Assembly (NCBI GenBank): GCA_029448655.1
Contig: JACCLO010000003.1
Coordinates: 1,116,001-1,180,000, forward strand
Source of the DNA: Wolfiporia cocos
Taxonomy: Eukaryota > Basidiomycota > Agaricomycetes > Polyporales > Phaeolaceae
DNA: 64,000 nucleotides
Direction: 5' to 3'
Shown here: one piece after another, positions 61,830-64,000 of the stretch
How positions within the stretch are numbered: position 1 is the stretch's first letter
Layout: each line of letters opens with the position of its first letter
Program-made: the position numbers and the translations under genes
Notes under the pieces: generated by a model
The model's database searches: none
What the model saw: only the letters and a program-made list of their open reading frames with translations
Told to the model about the DNA's origin: nothing

Positions 61830-64000
61830 ATGGACTACACCCACCAGCAAGAAGCGACTAATAGCTGCAGTCCATCCGTGTCGAACCCGGAAGAGCAATC
61901 TACGTTGGTCCCAGGATCCTCTACAGAACCCAAGGCACTGCGCTCGAGCGCGAGAGTGAAAGCCGCCAAGCAGAAGGAGAAAGAGAAGGAGAAGGAGCGC
62001 ACGTCTGCGGAACAGCCTGCGTCGTCCTCTGTTCCAGCTAAACGTACCCGCGAGTCAGGCAAGGGGAAGGGCAAGGAGACATCGGACGAGCCGCGAGCGA
62101 GCAAGAGGTGCGTTCTGCCGCGTATCTACGGCACCGCGTGAGATCTGACGGTTTCCATAGAGCGCGTCGGTCCACATATCCCGCAAGCTCTGCGCTGACC
62201 ATCAACGAGCCCGCTAAGGATCTCAAAGGCAAGAAGCGCGCAGTTCCAGAGAGCCACTCATCAGAAGAGGAGAACTCGTCATCTGCCGCCAGCAAGCGAC
62301 TGAGACCATCAACAAGCGCATATTCCCTTCGTTCCAGGGAAACACATTTCTCATTCGATATGACCAAGAAGACGAGGTATGTCGTGACCGCAGCAGCTCG
62401 CACGCATTCGCTGACAAGCAGCAGAGCCACCCCCAGCAAAGGTAAATCAGCGGCTAAGGCTAAGGCTGTGGCCGCTACAGCCACATCATCACGGAGAGAC
62501 GATGCCGATGTTGAGATGGCCGAGGCAGCCTGCACCCAGCCAGAGCCTGAACAACATAACGAGAAGAGTGACGACCTCGATGAACGGGAGGAAGTTGAGG
62601 AAGGAATCGAGGAAATCTCTGACAATGACGATGACGAGGATGAGCCGCATGATGAGGATCACAGAGATCTGGCGAGAGGGGCTGGCGACGCCTTTGACGA
62701 GTCGTCTGCTATGGCGATCTTTGGCGATTTCCGTCAACTTGGGTCATACATGATGGGCCTTTCCGGCCGCCTGAAGACGATGCTCAATAATATCAAACCA
62801 ACGGCAGAACCGACCCTTCGCCTCGTCACACTCCAGGAGCTCAGTGAATTACTCAGCATCAGTACTGAGGACACACTCGCAGGATCCTTCCAGGTAGAGT
62901 CTTTCATTCGAGAGCTGGTTCGTATTCTCGGTGGCACCGGAAATGACCCCGAGGATGACGATGAGGAGCCGCAAGACGTTGACGAAGACGCAGCGCTTGC
63001 AGCCGCACTGGCGATGAGCGCCGGCGGGACGTATCAAGGCGATGAGAATCCAGAGGCGCAAGTTCTTGCGTGCAGATGTTTGGCGAACCTGATGGAGGCG
63101 TTGCCCGGTGTTGCGCATACCGTTGTCTATCACGGCGCTATACCTGTCCTGTGTAGCAAACTAATCGACATCTCTTACATAGACCTAGCAGAGCAGACGC
63201 TCAGCGTGAGTCTGGTGCATTTCGTTGACACCAGGGTAACCTTAATTCTTGTTCATTTGCAGACCCTCGAGAAGATATCCGAAGAGTTCCCAAGCTCTAT
63301 CGTCAGAGAAGGCGGCCTGGCCGCACTTTTGAACTACCTCGATTTCTTCTCAATAGCAGTGCAGAGAACCGCCCTTCAAGCTGCCTCCAACTGCTGCCGA
63401 AATATCTCTCCCGAACATTTCCCTATGATTCATGGTGTATGGCCCATCATCCGCAACTGTCTCGGTTACGGCGACCAACGACTAGTCGAGTTCGCGTGTT
63501 TGTGTGTCATCCGGGTCGTTGACGCATATTACCGCGCGGCTCCGGACAAGCTGGAGGTTCTAATCGACACTGACCTCATCAGAGCAGTGAACCTGCTTCT
63601 TCTTCCTTCTGGCGGATCGCCTTTGGTCGCTGCGAGTACATTCACTTTGCTTCTGCGGGCTCTTGCCACAGCAGCTCGCGCTAGCGCTAAAATTACGCTA
63701 GTGCTACTGGAGGCCGGTTTCGTAGATACGCTGTACCAGATCTTGACAGGTGTATTGCCACCGTCATCCGAGGACGGTGAGGAGCAGGGTGATGCTGCTG
63801 GCGGGCAAGGCCTAGGCGGTGGCTTAGCCGACATGACAGTTATGGAGAATCTTGCACACCGTCCGAAAGATCAAGTTGAGGAGGCGCTCAGTCTGATATC
63901 CGAGCTCATGCCACCCTTGCCCAAAGGTGAGTTTGTACGTAATTGACCTGCTACATTCCCGCTCACTATTCCGTATCGTAGATGGTGTCTTCGACAACAA
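61830..64000 (+). CDS. HECT-type E3 ubiquitin ligase, UFD4/TRIP12 type (5' part)
   Basis: The N-terminal part of a large ligase that marks proteins through the ubiquitin-fusion-degradation path; the catalytic HECT domain lies beyond the window edge. Start 61830 gives a Lys/Glu/Ser-rich disordered N-terminus (KEKEKEKERTSAEQ), a splice at about 62108-62157, and an acidic stretch. Then comes the armadillo-like region: QLGSYMMGLSGRLKTMLNNI, LRLVTLQELSELLSISTEDT, LACRCLANLMEALPGVAHTV, LEKISEEFPSSIVREGGLAA, LQAASNCCRNISPEHFPMIH. These are the hallmark repeats of UFD4/TRIP12. An intron at 63214-63271 keeps frame. The last visible exon begins at about 63982 (DGVFDN). The gene is incomplete at the right edge only because of the window. 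Confidence 0.88.

Overview
This 64 kb window comes from a filamentous basidiomycete, most likely an Agaricomycete. Genes are dense, run on both strands and are interrupted by many short introns (about 45-65 bp, GT..AG). Several families are typical of mushroom-forming fungi: seven-helix DUF6534-type membrane proteins, F-box/leucine-rich proteins that start with a short MLxWLFG-like leader, and PheA/TfdB-type FAD monooxygenases. All gene models are hand-spliced from reading frames, so internal splice sites are inferences; starts and stops were checked codon by codon where stated.

Layout. 0.9-9.6 kb: phenol-2-monooxygenase-like enzyme (+), an ADIP/SSX2IP-type coiled-coil protein (-) and a family-1 glycosyltransferase (+). 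9.6-14.6 kb: a repeat-rich stretch with four copies of a 14-bp motif, and a tandem segmental duplication carrying an EI24/RRT8-like membrane protein; the second copy has lost its start exon and gained an in-frame membrane repeat. 14.9-15.6 kb: RPL11. 16.4-23.3 kb: tandemly duplicated DUF6534-like genes with three copies of a diverged flank. 23.8-32.0 kb: SEC1 and a ROM2-type Rho GEF, both minus. 33.3-38.1 kb: carnitine acetyltransferase (-), an intron-containing tRNA-Pro (-) and proteasome ATPase RPT4 (+). 38.8-42.6 kb: a secreted S10 carboxypeptidase and a small unknown protein. 43.6-54.1 kb: two F-box/LRR proteins, RPS4, PSO2/SNM1 and an orphan helical protein. 55.3-64 kb: a TFIP11/Ntr1-type splicing factor (-), a class III aminotransferase (+) and the 5' half of a UFD4/TRIP12-type HECT ligase cut by the window edge.

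Most of the window is conserved housekeeping: translation, proteasome/ubiquitin, exocytosis, cell-wall signalling, DNA crosslink repair, splicing and acetyl-carnitine shuttling. The variable part is 7-24 kb, where detoxification-type enzymes and freshly duplicated membrane-protein genes sit among repeats. I found no CRISPR array, no intact transposase, no rRNA and no clear new multi-gene system. The best unusual signals are the two tandem duplications, the membrane-repeat expansion, and the start-codon introns of the two ribosomal protein genes.
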